Below, one piece after another: positions 1-6,849 of a stretch of 7,252 nt of DNA. Below the pieces are notes generated by a model. That model was not told the origin of the DNA, made no database searches, and saw only the letters and a list, made by a program, of their open reading frames with translations. The stretch comes from DALYLB01 sp046154695 (GTDB lineage: Bacteria > Acidobacteriota > Blastocatellia > RBC074), in the NCBI GenBank assembly GCA_046154695.1, contig JBJXFI010000122.1:1-7252 (forward strand), written 5' to 3'. The position numbers and the translations under genes were made by a program. Position 1 is the stretch's first letter. Every line of letters starts with the position of its first letter.

Positions 1-32
1 AGCGCGATACCTGCTAATTTTGCTTTCTTCAT
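1..32 (-). CDS. N-terminus of a minus-strand gene, cut by the window edge
   Basis: The reverse strand reads ATG from position 32 and encodes M-K-K-A-K-L-A-G-I-A followed by a Leu codon before the sequence ends. A GGGAGG ribosome binding site lies at 43-38, five bases from the ATG, which is strong support for a real start. The lysine-rich beginning followed by small and hydrophobic residues looks like the start of a signal peptide or membrane anchor, but ten residues cannot settle this. It lies downstream of, and in the same direction as, the DUF3500 gene. It is separated from that gene by about 460 bases carrying two repeat elements, so it probably has its own promoter. The product is unknown. 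Confidence 0.6.
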   Translation of the reverse strand, partial: MKKAKLAGIA

Positions 33-69
33 TATTGCCTCCCTGTAAGTCGTTTTTCTTCCATAGTTG

Positions 70-98
70 CCGCTCACACTCTCAATGAGTATGAGCGG
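70..98 (-). promoter_or_regulatory. Hairpin or operator-like inverted repeat upstream of the partial gene
   Basis: Two 12-base arms, 70-81 and 87-98, are complementary with one mismatch around the 5-base loop TCAAT. The inverted repeat ends 38 bases upstream of the minus-strand ATG at 32. It has no T-run on either side, so it is not an obvious intrinsic terminator. It could be an operator or a 5' leader hairpin of the partial gene. The structure is seen directly; the role is inferred from position only. Confidence 0.35.
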
Positions 99-123
99 GT
101 GGCAAAGTTCCATAATTTTTCAG

Positions 124-282
124 AAAAGTTCCTGATGCTAACGGATTTTGTGGTTACAAACATGGGGCGATCGGATGGAAAATCGCCGACGGGACGTAGG
201 GGCAGGCCCCCGTGCCTGCCCCTACGTCGATGTTCAACGGTTGTTAGTGCTACCATAAAATCCGTTAGCATCAGAAAAGTTC
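124..282. mobile_element. MITE-like element (132-274) with 8-bp target duplication
   Basis: CTGATGCTAACGGATTTT at 132-149 is matched exactly by its reverse complement at 257-274. The complementarity extends to 23 bp (132-154 against 252-274) with one mismatch. The direct repeat AAAAGTTC abuts the element on both sides, at 124-131 and 275-282. Three more matching bases (CAG) precede the left copy and form the end of the right inverted repeat, giving an 11-bp direct repeat if counted that way. The 143-bp element has no coding capacity and contains a strong internal hairpin at 193-228. Terminal inverted repeats plus a flanking duplication are the hallmark of a non-autonomous transposed element. 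No parent transposase is in the window and I cannot assign an IS family. Confidence 0.75.
193..228. repeat. Perfect 15-bp-arm hairpin inside the MITE
   Basis: GACGTAGGGGCAGGC at 193-207 is followed by the 6-base loop CCCCGT and the exact reverse complement at 214-228. It is much more GC-rich than the terminal inverted repeats around it. It may be the core of the MITE or a separate REP-like palindrome carried inside it. I see no second copy in this window. Confidence 0.7.
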
Positions 283-356
283 AAATGAATGCGCAATCCA
301 GGCGGGGTGAGAGGGAACATCCGTGAATCGAGGCGGCCTGAAGACGATCTCAAGCG

Positions 357-487
357 CAACAAAAATTGAGACGGATTCACCACGGGGAACACGGGAGAAC
401 ACGGGAGAACACGGGGAAAGGATTGTTTTTGCTTCCCCGTGTTCCCCGTGGTTCATCTCCCGTGCCCGAATGTTCTTGAGCCTGATT
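357..487. repeat. Dispersed hairpin repeat, copy 1
   Basis: This 131-base element is homologous to the one at 4621-4748 and has the same orientation. It opens with CAACAAAAATTGAGACGG, then a left arm of 9-nt units (GAACACGGG type). A conserved loop follows at 419-432, then a right arm, then the shared tail CATCTCCCGTG, CCGAATGTT and GCCTGATT. Positions 379-395 pair with 436-452 over 17 bp. Two extra 9-nt units in the left arm are unpaired in that register. The element ends five bases beyond the stop codon of the DUF3500 gene. Read on the minus strand, the stem is followed by the T-run ATTTTTG, so it could serve as that gene's terminator. That role is inferred. Confidence 0.8.
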
Positions 488-491
488 CAGA

Positions 492-1670
492 TCAATGCGG
501 GTGCGTTTCAAGGTGGCGCCGCAGCAAATCCTTGCCGTAATCGTTGCCGTTCGGCGTCCGCACGACCGAGTGAATATGCTGCCGTGTGGGGATCAGCGAC
601 CGTGCCAGTGCAATCGGCGTTTGATGATCGAACTCGATCAGAATCACGGGGCTGTGAATGCGGTAATAAAACACGCCCTGCTCGGAATCCCCTCCGACCC
701 AGGTGAACCAGGTTTTCTCCAGATGCTTGCGCACTTCGTCCATTTTCACGCGGGCGTGGCCGTCTTTCAGGTTGTTGACGTATTCCGCGATCAGCGCGAG
801 AAGCTGCGTCTTCTGCGCGGCATTCAGTTGCGCGGCGGGCAGGCCGGCGTAATCCAGAACGATGTTGTCCTTGTAGGCCTCGGTCAGATTGTAGTTTTTC
901 GTCTTTTCCTTGTTGAGAACCGCCTTGTCCCGCTGCTGCGGATTGAGGGACTGAAAAAAGGCCAGGCCCTTGTTCTGCTCCTCCTGCAAAATGACCGTGC
1001 CTTTGAATTTGCCGGATTCGGCGCGAACCGGCTCCGAGCCGACAAACAACGGCGTCATCACCACCTGATCGCCGAGCACGAAGTAATTGACGATGCAATG
1101 ATGCCCGTCCAGTTGCCAGCCCCACGGCTCCTTGTCCGAGGGCGTTCCCATCACGGTGATCCAGTACAACCACTCGCCGTACTCGTCGAAGTTGTTCGTC
1201 AGTTCCGCCAGCGTGCCGTTCAACTTCATGATGTCCTGCGTCAGTTTCAGGCCCTTCGCGCTCAAGCTCGCGCCCATGAGGTCAAAGGCCAGCTTGCGCT
1301 GGGCCTCGGTCATCTCCTTGAACCCCGCGCCCTGGCGCGGCGGAAAATGGCGATTGTCCCATTTGCGCCATTCGTCGTCGTTGACGGCATACATCGTTCG
1401 TATCCGTTGTTCCTCGGTCAGCCCCTTGAGAAACGCCTCCGCGGCGAGTTTGACGGGTCGCGTCGAAACGCCGGTCGAGCGGACCTTGTACAAATCCGGA
1501 ACGACCTTGCCATCGGTCGTGATTCCCTTGAAGGGGTCGGCCAGCATCTTCTTCAACTGGTCCTCATACATCTGGATGCGGTTCGGAGGCTGCGTGTGCG
1601 CCGCCCGGTAGGACAGGATGACGCACGCGAGCAGTCCGCAATACACCATAAATAGAATGGGTCGTTTCAT
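492..1670 (-). CDS. Exported DUF3500 domain protein
   Basis: A 392-residue protein of the DUF3500 family, whose molecular function is not established. Features supporting the family are W-Q-L-D-G-H-H at residues 185-191, a long conserved central region, F-Y-Y-R-I-H-S-P at 334-341, and the C-terminal H-I-H-S-V-V-R-T-P followed by N-D-Y-G at 365-379. The N-terminus has a Lys-Arg pair and a hydrophobic stretch up to about residue 22, so it is a likely Sec-exported protein. L-L-A-C at residues 13-16 could be a lipobox, but the hydrophobic residues after the Cys make ordinary signal-peptidase cleavage near residue 25 equally possible. The frame is open to 1715, with ATGs also at 1715 and 1676. The start at 1670 is chosen because GGGAG lies 8 bases from it and only 2 bases from 1676. 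It lies 126 bases behind the sulfatase stop on the same strand and is probably cotranscribed. The family assignment is firm; the role is unknown. Confidence 0.88.
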   Translation of the reverse strand: MKRPILFMVYCGLLACVILSYRAAHTQPPNRIQMYEDQLKKMLADPFKGITTDGKVVPDLYKVRSTGVSTRPVKLAAEAFLKGLTEEQRIRTMYAVNDDEWRKWDNRHFPPRQGAGFKEMTEAQRKLAFDLMGASLSAKGLKLTQDIMKLNGTLAELTNNFDEYGEWLYWITVMGTPSDKEPWGWQLDGHHCIVNYFVLGDQVVMTPLFVGSEPVRAESGKFKGTVILQEEQNKGLAFFQSLNPQQRDKAVLNKEKTKNYNLTEAYKDNIVLDYAGLPAAQLNAAQKTQLLALIAEYVNNLKDGHARVKMDEVRKHLEKTWFTWVGGDSEQGVFYYRIHSPVILIEFDHQTPIALARSLIPTRQHIHSVVRTPNGNDYGKDLLRRHLETHPH

Positions 1671-1678
1671 CGACATGT

Positions 1679-1685
1679 CTCCCTT
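1679..1685 (-). promoter_or_regulatory. Ribosome binding site that decides the DUF3500 start
   Basis: The minus strand reads AAGGGAG here. The core GGGAG (1683-1679) is 8 bases from the ATG at 1670 but only 2 bases from the ATG at 1676. This favours 1670, the codon just before the Lys-Arg of the signal peptide. Confidence 0.6.
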
Positions 1686-1686
1686 T

Positions 1687-1746
1687 TGGATGAGTTTGCA
1701 ATATCTCAATTTCATTACCGCTGTCCGCCGCGATGTTGTAGAACTC
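1687..1746 (-). pseudogene. Relic of a sulfatase C-terminus
   Basis: In a minus-strand frame different from that of the sulfatase gene, 20 codons read E-F-Y-N-I-A-A-D-S-G-N-E-I-E-I-L-Q-T-H-P. Aligned without gaps to residues 526-545 of the neighbouring sulfatase (E-L-Y-D-I-E-A-D-R-T-E-M-N-D-L-A-A-R-L-P), it is identical at E, Y, I, A, D and P and similar at several other positions. The first eight codons match at 18 of 24 bases. The pattern E-x-Y-N-[IL]-x-x-D...L...HP is what sulfatase C-termini commonly show. The stretch has no start codon or preceding sulfatase sequence and overlaps the region just upstream of the DUF3500 ribosome binding site. I read it as the tail of a second, deleted sulfatase; a chance match cannot be excluded. 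Confidence 0.4.
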
Positions 1747-1796
1747 GACCGCGTTGTTCGTGTCGATCCTCTCGCGCCCGCGGGTGACGGGCGAAC

Positions 1797-3524
<1,728 letters not shown>

Positions 3525-3584
3525 AATCCTCCGGCCTTCGTTCGCTCGCTTCGCATCTTCACGGTTCAGTGATTCTTTCCCAAT

Positions 3585-4583
3585 TCAGCCCAACGGCGTA
3601 ACCGAGACCACCGCATCGGCCGCCGGATCGACCTTCACCGGATTGCGCAGCGGCCGGCCGAAATCCTCAAACCGGACCGTCATCACATCCCCGTCATTCA
3701 GACGAATGCCCGCCCCGAAGCTGAAGGCGTCCGCGCCGAAGAAATGCACGTGCAGATCGCCCGGCCGCCGGTGGCCCTCGAATTTAAAATGATGATGCTC
3801 GATGTTGCGCAGGCTGTGGCACATCTCGGCATCGCCGGTCTTGATCTCGTGGCTCCAAAGCGTATGCCCGTCCCGTTCGACGGATACGCTTCCCGGAACG
3901 GACTGGAATTCGTGATCGATGGCCAGCTCGGGCCCGATGGCACAGTTGCGAAGCTTCGATCCGGCCAGATAGAGATAGTTGCGCTTCTCGAATTGATGAT
4001 CGGAAAATTCATTGCCGACGGCGAAACCGATGCGATAGGGCCTCTCGTCGCGGCCGATGAGATAGATGCCCGCGACCTCCGGCTCTTCCCCGCCGTCTTC
4101 GGCGTAGGCCGGCACGAGCAGCGGCTCTCCATGCCCGCGCAGGACCGCGCCGCCGCCCTTGTAAAACCATTCGGGCGCCACGCCGATCCGATCGGCCTCC
4201 GGGCGTCCGCCCTCGATGCCCCACTGAAAGATCTTCATGCTGTCGGTCAGGTTGTCGCTCTTCGCGTGCATCGCGTCGCGATTCTTCGCGCTCGCCGTAT
4301 GCGTCAGCCCGGTGCCGGTCACAAGGCATCGCGCCGGCTCCTCCGGATGATCGACTGCGGGAAGGATCCGCCAGGCGGACGCGCCGGCATAGATCTCATC
4401 GTAATCGAGAGTTTCCGCGGTGCGGCTCTGCTGAACGAGCGCCGTCAGCTTCGCCTCCGTCTCGAGCGCGGCGGTTGCCAGTTCGTAAATCGACGCGCAG
4501 TTCGCCAGCAGCCTGATCCGCGGCTCCTCGATCACCCCGACCTTGCGGATATTTCCCTGCTGAATCTGTATCAATCGAGTCAT
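3585..4583 (-). CDS. FAH-fold sugar-acid enzyme, AraD1/GguC-like
   Basis: A protein of 332 residues (333 if the ATG at 4586 is used) of the fumarylacetoacetate hydrolase superfamily. It is most like the AraD1/GguC branch linked to pentose and sugar-acid catabolism, where members are thought to act as 2-keto-3-deoxy sugar-acid dehydratases. Numbering from the ATG at 4586, likely metal ligands are E168 and E170 in E-E-P-E-V-A-G, and D196 in G-N-E-F-S-D-H. Further family marks are G-T-G-L-T-H-T (91-97), I-G-P-E-L (217-221) and the C-terminal G-D-L-H-V-H-F-F-G (276-284). It has no signal peptide, so it is cytoplasmic. Two ATGs lie in tandem; AGGA is 2 bases from the first and 5 from the second, so I prefer 4583. 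It is first in the minus-strand group with the sulfatase and DUF3500 genes. The fold is firm; the exact substrate is not. Confidence 0.88.
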   Translation of the reverse strand: MTRLIQIQQGNIRKVGVIEEPRIRLLANCASIYELATAALETEAKLTALVQQSRTAETLDYDEIYAGASAWRILPAVDHPEEPARCLVTGTGLTHTASAKNRDAMHAKSDNLTDSMKIFQWGIEGGRPEADRIGVAPEWFYKGGGAVLRGHGEPLLVPAYAEDGGEEPEVAGIYLIGRDERPYRIGFAVGNEFSDHQFEKRNYLYLAGSKLRNCAIGPELAIDHEFQSVPGSVSVERDGHTLWSHEIKTGDAEMCHSLRNIEHHHFKFEGHRRPGDLHVHFFGADAFSFGAGIRLNDGDVMTVRFEDFGRPLRNPVKVDPAADAVVSVTPLG

Positions 4584-4620
4584 CATGTTCCTCTCACTTC
4601 GAGCGGGCTCTAAATCGGAA

Positions 4621-4748
4621 CAACAAAAATTGAGACGGCTTCACCACGTGGATCACGGGGAAAAGATTGTTTTTGCTTCCCCGTGATCCACGTGATCTCC
4701 GTGATCTCCGTGGTCCATCTCCCGTGTCCGAATGTTTTGGGCCTGATT
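4621..4748. repeat. Dispersed hairpin repeat, copy 2
   Basis: The second copy of the element at 357-487, in the same orientation, 128 bases long. The flanks are nearly identical to copy 1. The arms CACGTGGATCACGGGGAA (4645-4662) and the exact reverse complement at 4677-4694 form an 18-bp stem around a 14-base loop that is almost the same as in copy 1. Two further 9-nt units (GATCTCCGT type) follow in the right arm, then GTGGT at 4710-4714, which can pair with ACCAC at 4643-4647. On the minus strand the stem is followed by ATTTTTG, and the element lies downstream of the FCD remnant, so it might terminate transcription from there before the FAH-fold gene. Confidence 0.8.
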
Positions 4749-4822
4749 TGGCGATATTCCGGCGAGTGACCGCCCTCCCGCCGCGCCTGTTGTCCGTGGA
4801 TAAAAACCGTTACGCGCTCGTT

Positions 4823-4851
4823 ATTGTGTACGCACGTGCGCTGATTCGCAA
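4823..4851 (-). promoter_or_regulatory. Weak candidate promoter for the FAH-sulfatase-DUF3500 genes
   Basis: The minus strand reads TTGCGA (4851-4846), a 17-base spacer, then CACAAT (4828-4823). Each hexamer matches the sigma-70 consensus at 4 of 6 positions. The spacer holds the perfect 10-bp palindrome CGCACGTGCG (4831-4840), a plausible operator position. It lies about 240 bases from the FAH-fold start, and the hairpin repeat intervenes, so transcripts would have to cross it. This is low-confidence pattern matching. Confidence 0.2.
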
Positions 4852-4995
4852 TATTCGTATCGTCGAGACTGAATTTGCGCCGCAGCCGGATCTTGCCCGC
4901 CGCTCGCGTTGGGCGTGAATGCCCGTGTGAAGAGCGCCCCCTCCCGCGCGACAAAGTAAGGTTGCTGCTAATGGCTCCACGCATTCGCTGCTCGC

Positions 4996-5322
4996 TCATC
5001 GCTTCGCTCTTTTCGCGCTTCCTTTTTTCGCGGCTTTGGGTTCGGTGCGAACATGATTCTCGAATCCACTGGCGATTCGCCCGAGAGCTTCCGCCGCGAC
5101 CGCCACCCGCCCTTTGCGAAGCGCCTCGATCATACGCTGGTGCTTCACCACTTCGAGATTGAGATCGAGCTCCTCCGCGCGATGATCCCGCATCAACCCA
5201 AAGGCAAAGAGTGGAAGCACCGCGCGCTCGAGCGCCGCCGCGGCGATCCGGTTCCCCGACAACTCCCAGATCCGGCGATGCAGGGCCAAATCCCGATGGA
5301 AGAACTCCGCGAAATCGTTCAT
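4996..5322 (-). pseudogene. FCD ligand-binding domain remnant of a GntR/FadR-family regulator
   Basis: The frame is open from 5541, but protein-like sequence begins only near the ATG at 5322 (residue 74 of the long frame). From there it matches the C-terminal ligand-binding half of FadR-type regulators, with D-L-A-L-H-R-R-I-W-E-L-S-G-N giving the D84...H88 metal pair, then K-H-Q-R-M-I-E-A-L with H134. The third family histidine, expected near residue 156, is Ile. No winged-helix DNA-binding domain is found in any minus-strand frame up to the GH88 start, and the first FCD helices are also missing. A Lys/Arg-rich tail ends the protein. No good ribosome binding site precedes 5322. I infer a 5' deletion of a regulator that once controlled the divergent genes on either side. 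A functional stand-alone FCD protein is possible but less likely. Confidence 0.6.
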
Positions 5323-5437
5323 ATATAGCACCAGAAGCCGGAAGCGAGCGGGGAAAATTTCGGAACCGCGGGGACGTTCCGGTAATGCGGGAAGATCGCC
5401 GGCCACGACCGCGGGAGCTTGGCGCGCCGGCGGGGGC

Positions 5438-5466
5438 AAGATAAGATCTATTCCTTTTCGGGTCAA
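5438..5466 (-). promoter_or_regulatory. Sigma-70-like promoter reading toward the FCD remnant
   Basis: The minus strand reads TTGACC (5466-5461), a 17-base spacer, then TATCTT (5443-5438). The matches to TTGACA and TATAAT are 5 of 6 and 4 of 6, with ideal spacing. A transcript would start near 5431, downstream of the ATG at 5541. This agrees with 5541 not being the real start of the FCD gene. It could be the old promoter of the regulator gene or a chance match. Confidence 0.35.
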
Positions 5467-5582
5467 ACAATTTGGCGACAAGAGGGGGGCGAATCTCGGC
5501 GGCCGGTTGGTAAGGAACTGGCGGAACGGCTTGTGCGCCATAGGCCGCTGACTGTTGAGGATTCACCGCGAAACGCAACGAT

Positions 5583-5587
5583 GGAGG
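5583..5587 (+). promoter_or_regulatory. Ribosome binding site that decides the GH88 start
   Basis: GGAGG lies 8 bases before the ATG at 5596. The in-frame ATG at 5581 overlaps this motif and has no site of its own, and the family-like sequence begins only after 5596. The start is therefore placed at 5596. Confidence 0.7.
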
Positions 5588-5595
5588 AAAGAGGA

Positions 5596-6849
5596 ATGCC
5601 AAGCTCGACGCACGGGCGGGAAACGACCCGCGCCACGCTGCAGGACGCCTTCGACTTCGCCCAGGAGCAGGTCAAGGCGCTGCTGGAGAAGTACCCGGCC
5701 GATTATTACCCGATGTACACGGTGGCGGGCCGGTTCGGGCAGGACCGCAAGCGATGGACGCACTGGTGCGACGGTTTTTATCCGGGAATGATGTTCATCT
5801 TCGCGAAGGCGACGAGCGACGAATGGTGGCTCGACAGGGCCGCTGCCTTTGCCACGCCGCTCGAGGAGCGCCAATACGACCGCGCCGTTCATGACCTCGG
5901 CTTCATTTTTCATTCGACGTATCTGCGATGGCTGGACCTGGGAGGATCGCCTGCCCGCATCCGGCCGGTGCTGATTCAGGCGGGAAAGACGATGGCCATG
6001 CGATTTATGGAGAAGGGGCAGTACCTGCGCTCCTTCGTCGAGCCGGCATCGCTCTTCATCGACATTATGATGAACGTCGGCACCATCTTTCATGCGGGGC
6101 TGGAGATCGGGGACGGGCATCTGCTCGACATCGCGAACCGGCATTGCCAGACGACGCGGCGCACGCTGGTGCGCGGCGACGGCTCGACTTCTCATGAGGC
6201 GATCTTCGACCTCGACACCGGCGAGTGCCTTCGCCAGACGACGCATCAGGGCTATCGGGGCGATTCGTGCTGGAGCCGCGGCCTGGGTTGGTCGCTGTAT
6301 GGCTTCACGCGCTCCTACCTGCAGAGCGGGCGCGCGGAGTACCTCGAAACGGCGATGCACAACGCCGACTATTATCTGGAAAACACGCCCCCGGACGGCG
6401 TGACGCCCTGGGATTATGACGCGCCCGGCGGCGGCCCGCTCTCCCGCGCGCAGGTGGACACCTCCGCCTGCGCGATCGCGGCGTCGGGCCTGCTCGACCT
6501 GGCCGACGCCGCGCCCGACCGCGCCCGGGCGCGCGCCTACCGCGATTTCGCGCTGACCTCGCTCATCACCCTCGCGCAAAAACATCTTGGCAGGCACACG
6601 CCCCGCTTCGAGGGAATCCTGAACGGCGGCGTCTATCACATACATAAAAACCTGGGCGTGAATGAGGCGGTTATGTTCGGGGAATATTTCTTCGTCGAGG
6701 CGCTTGAAAAGGCGCTGCGAGCGCTGGCAGGCGACCCGCCGCCGGCGAACGTGACCCCATACCCGGAGGATTCGCTGCCGGCCCAGGCGCGGCAGTGGAA
6801 CGATGGGCCGACCGAGGAGGATCTGCCCGCGCCGGAGGCACAAGGATGA
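5596..6849 (+). CDS. GH88 unsaturated glucuronyl hydrolase
   Basis: A 417-residue cytoplasmic enzyme that removes the 4,5-unsaturated uronic acid from the non-reducing end of oligosaccharides made by polysaccharide lyases; the freed sugar opens to a keto-deoxy uronate. Catalytic aspartates are recognisable as D100 in H-D-L-G-F and D156 in F-I-D-I-M-M-N, matching Asp88 and Asp149 of the Bacillus sp. GL1 enzyme. A substrate-binding His (H200 in S-T-S-H-E) and the signature H-Q-G-Y-R-G-D-S-C-W-S-R-G-L-G-W (217-232) are present. Near the end, N-E-A-V-M-F-G-E-Y-F-F-V-E-A-L (356-370) replaces the more usual W-G-D-Y form. There is no signal peptide. About 40 residues rich in Pro, Asp and Glu follow the domain. 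Length is slightly above the family norm. It overlaps the SDR gene by 4 bases and is divergent from the minus-strand sulfatase group. The family call is firm; the glycan source is unknown. Confidence 0.95.
   Translation: MPSSTHGRETTRATLQDAFDFAQEQVKALLEKYPADYYPMYTVAGRFGQDRKRWTHWCDGFYPGMMFIFAKATSDEWWLDRAAAFATPLEERQYDRAVHDLGFIFHSTYLRWLDLGGSPARIRPVLIQAGKTMAMRFMEKGQYLRSFVEPASLFIDIMMNVGTIFHAGLEIGDGHLLDIANRHCQTTRRTLVRGDGSTSHEAIFDLDTGECLRQTTHQGYRGDSCWSRGLGWSLYGFTRSYLQSGRAEYLETAMHNADYYLENTPPDGVTPWDYDAPGGGPLSRAQVDTSACAIAASGLLDLADAAPDRARARAYRDFALTSLITLAQKHLGRHTPRFEGILNGGVYHIHKNLGVNEAVMFGEYFFVEALEKALRALAGDPPPANVTPYPEDSLPAQARQWNDGPTEEDLPAPEAQG

Larger units (their letters stand above)
33..491. other. Non-coding interval with MITE and hairpin repeat
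   Basis: No credible gene lies here. Short open frames exist on both strands, but they run through inverted repeats and low-complexity 9-nt units and are not protein-like. The interval holds a hairpin at 70-98, a MITE-like element with its flanking duplication at 124-282, and the hairpin repeat at 357-487. I see nothing recognisable in 283-356. Confidence 0.7.
4584..4995. other. Non-coding interval upstream of the FAH-fold gene
   Basis: No protein-like frame is present. The open minus-strand frame running from 5602 to 4610 reads through the hairpin repeat and overlaps the FCD domain in another frame, so I reject it. The interval contains the second hairpin repeat (4621-4748) and a weak candidate promoter with a 10-bp palindrome (4823-4851). 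I see nothing recognisable in 4860-4995. Confidence 0.65.

Noticed and set aside
271..456. Periodic N-H-G-E-H-G-E peptide frame, as a possible repeat protein
   Set aside because: The periodicity comes from 9-nt units of a DNA hairpin element. The same element at 4621 gives a different peptide.
357..487. Short tandem units as a CRISPR array
   Set aside because: The units are 9 nt, contiguous and without spacers, and they form the arms of a hairpin.
495..1655. 386-residue plus-strand open frame opposite the DUF3500 gene
   Set aside because: It is the antisense shadow of a well-supported gene. The translation is rich in Arg, Leu and Val with no recognisable motif.
4821..4834. FadR/GntR-type operator (TTGT..AC pattern at about 4824-4832)
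   Set aside because: TTGTGTACGCA fits the TNGT...AC pattern only loosely and lacks a symmetric second half. It is not distinguishable from chance.
5419..5595. N-terminal extension of the GH88 protein by 59 residues
   Set aside because: The extension is Arg-rich and not family-like. GGAGG at 5583-5587 fits the start at 5596, and the extension would overlap the regulatory region.
4610..5602. 330-residue minus-strand open frame
   Set aside because: It overlaps the FCD domain in another frame. It ends by translating the hairpin repeat into a T-E-I-T-E-I type string and has no domain-like region.
5563..6843. 426-residue minus-strand open frame opposite the GH88 gene
   Set aside because: It is a shadow of a gene with clear catalytic residues and its own ribosome binding site.
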